This document shows positions 8,083 to 8,109 of a stretch of 8,109 nt of DNA, in pieces; positions within the stretch are counted from its first letter, which is position 1, and each line of letters begins with the position of its first letter. This DNA is from Candidatus Rokuibacteriota bacterium (GTDB lineage Bacteria > Methylomirabilota > Methylomirabilia > Rokubacteriales > CSP1-6): NCBI GenBank assembly GCA_003221595.1, contig QHSM01000458.1, forward strand, positions 1 to 8,109, written 5' to 3'. Both the position numbers and the translations under genes were made by a program. The notes below the pieces were generated by a model, which was not told the origin of the DNA, did not search any database, and saw nothing but the letters and a program-made list of their open reading frames with translations.

Positions 8083-8109
8083 GCCGCGAGTATCCGGATT
8101 ACCCGCGCG
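8079..8109 (+). CDS. Start of a further gene, possibly a NUDIX hydrolase; 3' end outside window
   Basis: An ATG at 8079 overlaps the TGA of the preceding gene (ATGA) and opens a frame that runs off the window: MSREYPDYPR. The coupling pattern matches the other junctions in this operon, so the start is credible. The short YPDYPR N-terminus resembles NUDIX hydrolases that begin MSREYPxxPRVGVGA, but ten residues are too few for a firm family call. Confidence 0.45.
   Translation, partial: MSREYPDYPR

Overview
This is a high-GC (roughly 70% G+C by eye) bacterial segment in which all genes are on the + strand, packed end to end with 1- to 4-nt overlaps or very short gaps. It reads as one long operon, or a large part of one, entered and left in mid-gene. 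The split glycine decarboxylase (separate GcvPA and GcvPB), the extreme GC3 and a LipM-like octanoyltransferase rule out an enterobacterial-type layout. They would fit a soil or subsurface lineage such as Candidatus Rokubacteria/Methylomirabilota or a deltaproteobacterium-like group. That placement is inference from general gene style only.

Layout. (a) 1-786: 3' part of pxpC, the biotin-dependent-carboxyltransferase-like (AHS2) subunit of 5-oxoprolinase. (b) 783-2108: a class III PLP aminotransferase related to, but probably not, glutamate-1-semialdehyde aminomutase. (c) 2121-2900: pxpA, LamB/YcsF family. (d) 2897-4012: gcvT, TTG start overlapping the pxpA stop. (e) 4015-4407: gcvH. (f) 4407-5756: gcvPA. 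(g) 5756-7219: gcvPB. (h) 7264-8082: a lipM-like octanoyl/lipoyl transferase with GTG start. (i) 8079 to the end: the first ten codons of another gene, possibly a NUDIX hydrolase. There is no gene-free stretch longer than 44 bp, and I see no tRNA, rRNA, CRISPR array, mobile element, riboswitch or convincing terminator.

How the genes work together. The first block looks like an ATP-dependent lactam-opening enzyme (PxpA/PxpC; PxpB would lie upstream) with an aminotransferase between its subunit genes. This suggests ring opening of 5-oxoproline or another small lactam followed by transamination of the amino acid released. The second block is a nearly full glycine cleavage system (T, H, P1, P2; the L protein is not here) that yields CO2, NH3, NADH and 5,10-methylene-THF from glycine. 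The LipM-like enzyme would load octanoate or lipoate on Lys64 of GcvH. The two blocks are joined by a 4-nt overlap, so they are almost certainly co-transcribed.

Most notable points: the aminotransferase inserted in the pxp genes together with a divergent PxpA; a short patch of A/T-ending codons inside gcvPB; and an in-phase G7 heptamer at the end of gcvH that doubles as the gcvPA ribosome-binding site. No feature here demands a wholly new system; most of the window is recognisable metabolism in an unusual arrangement.
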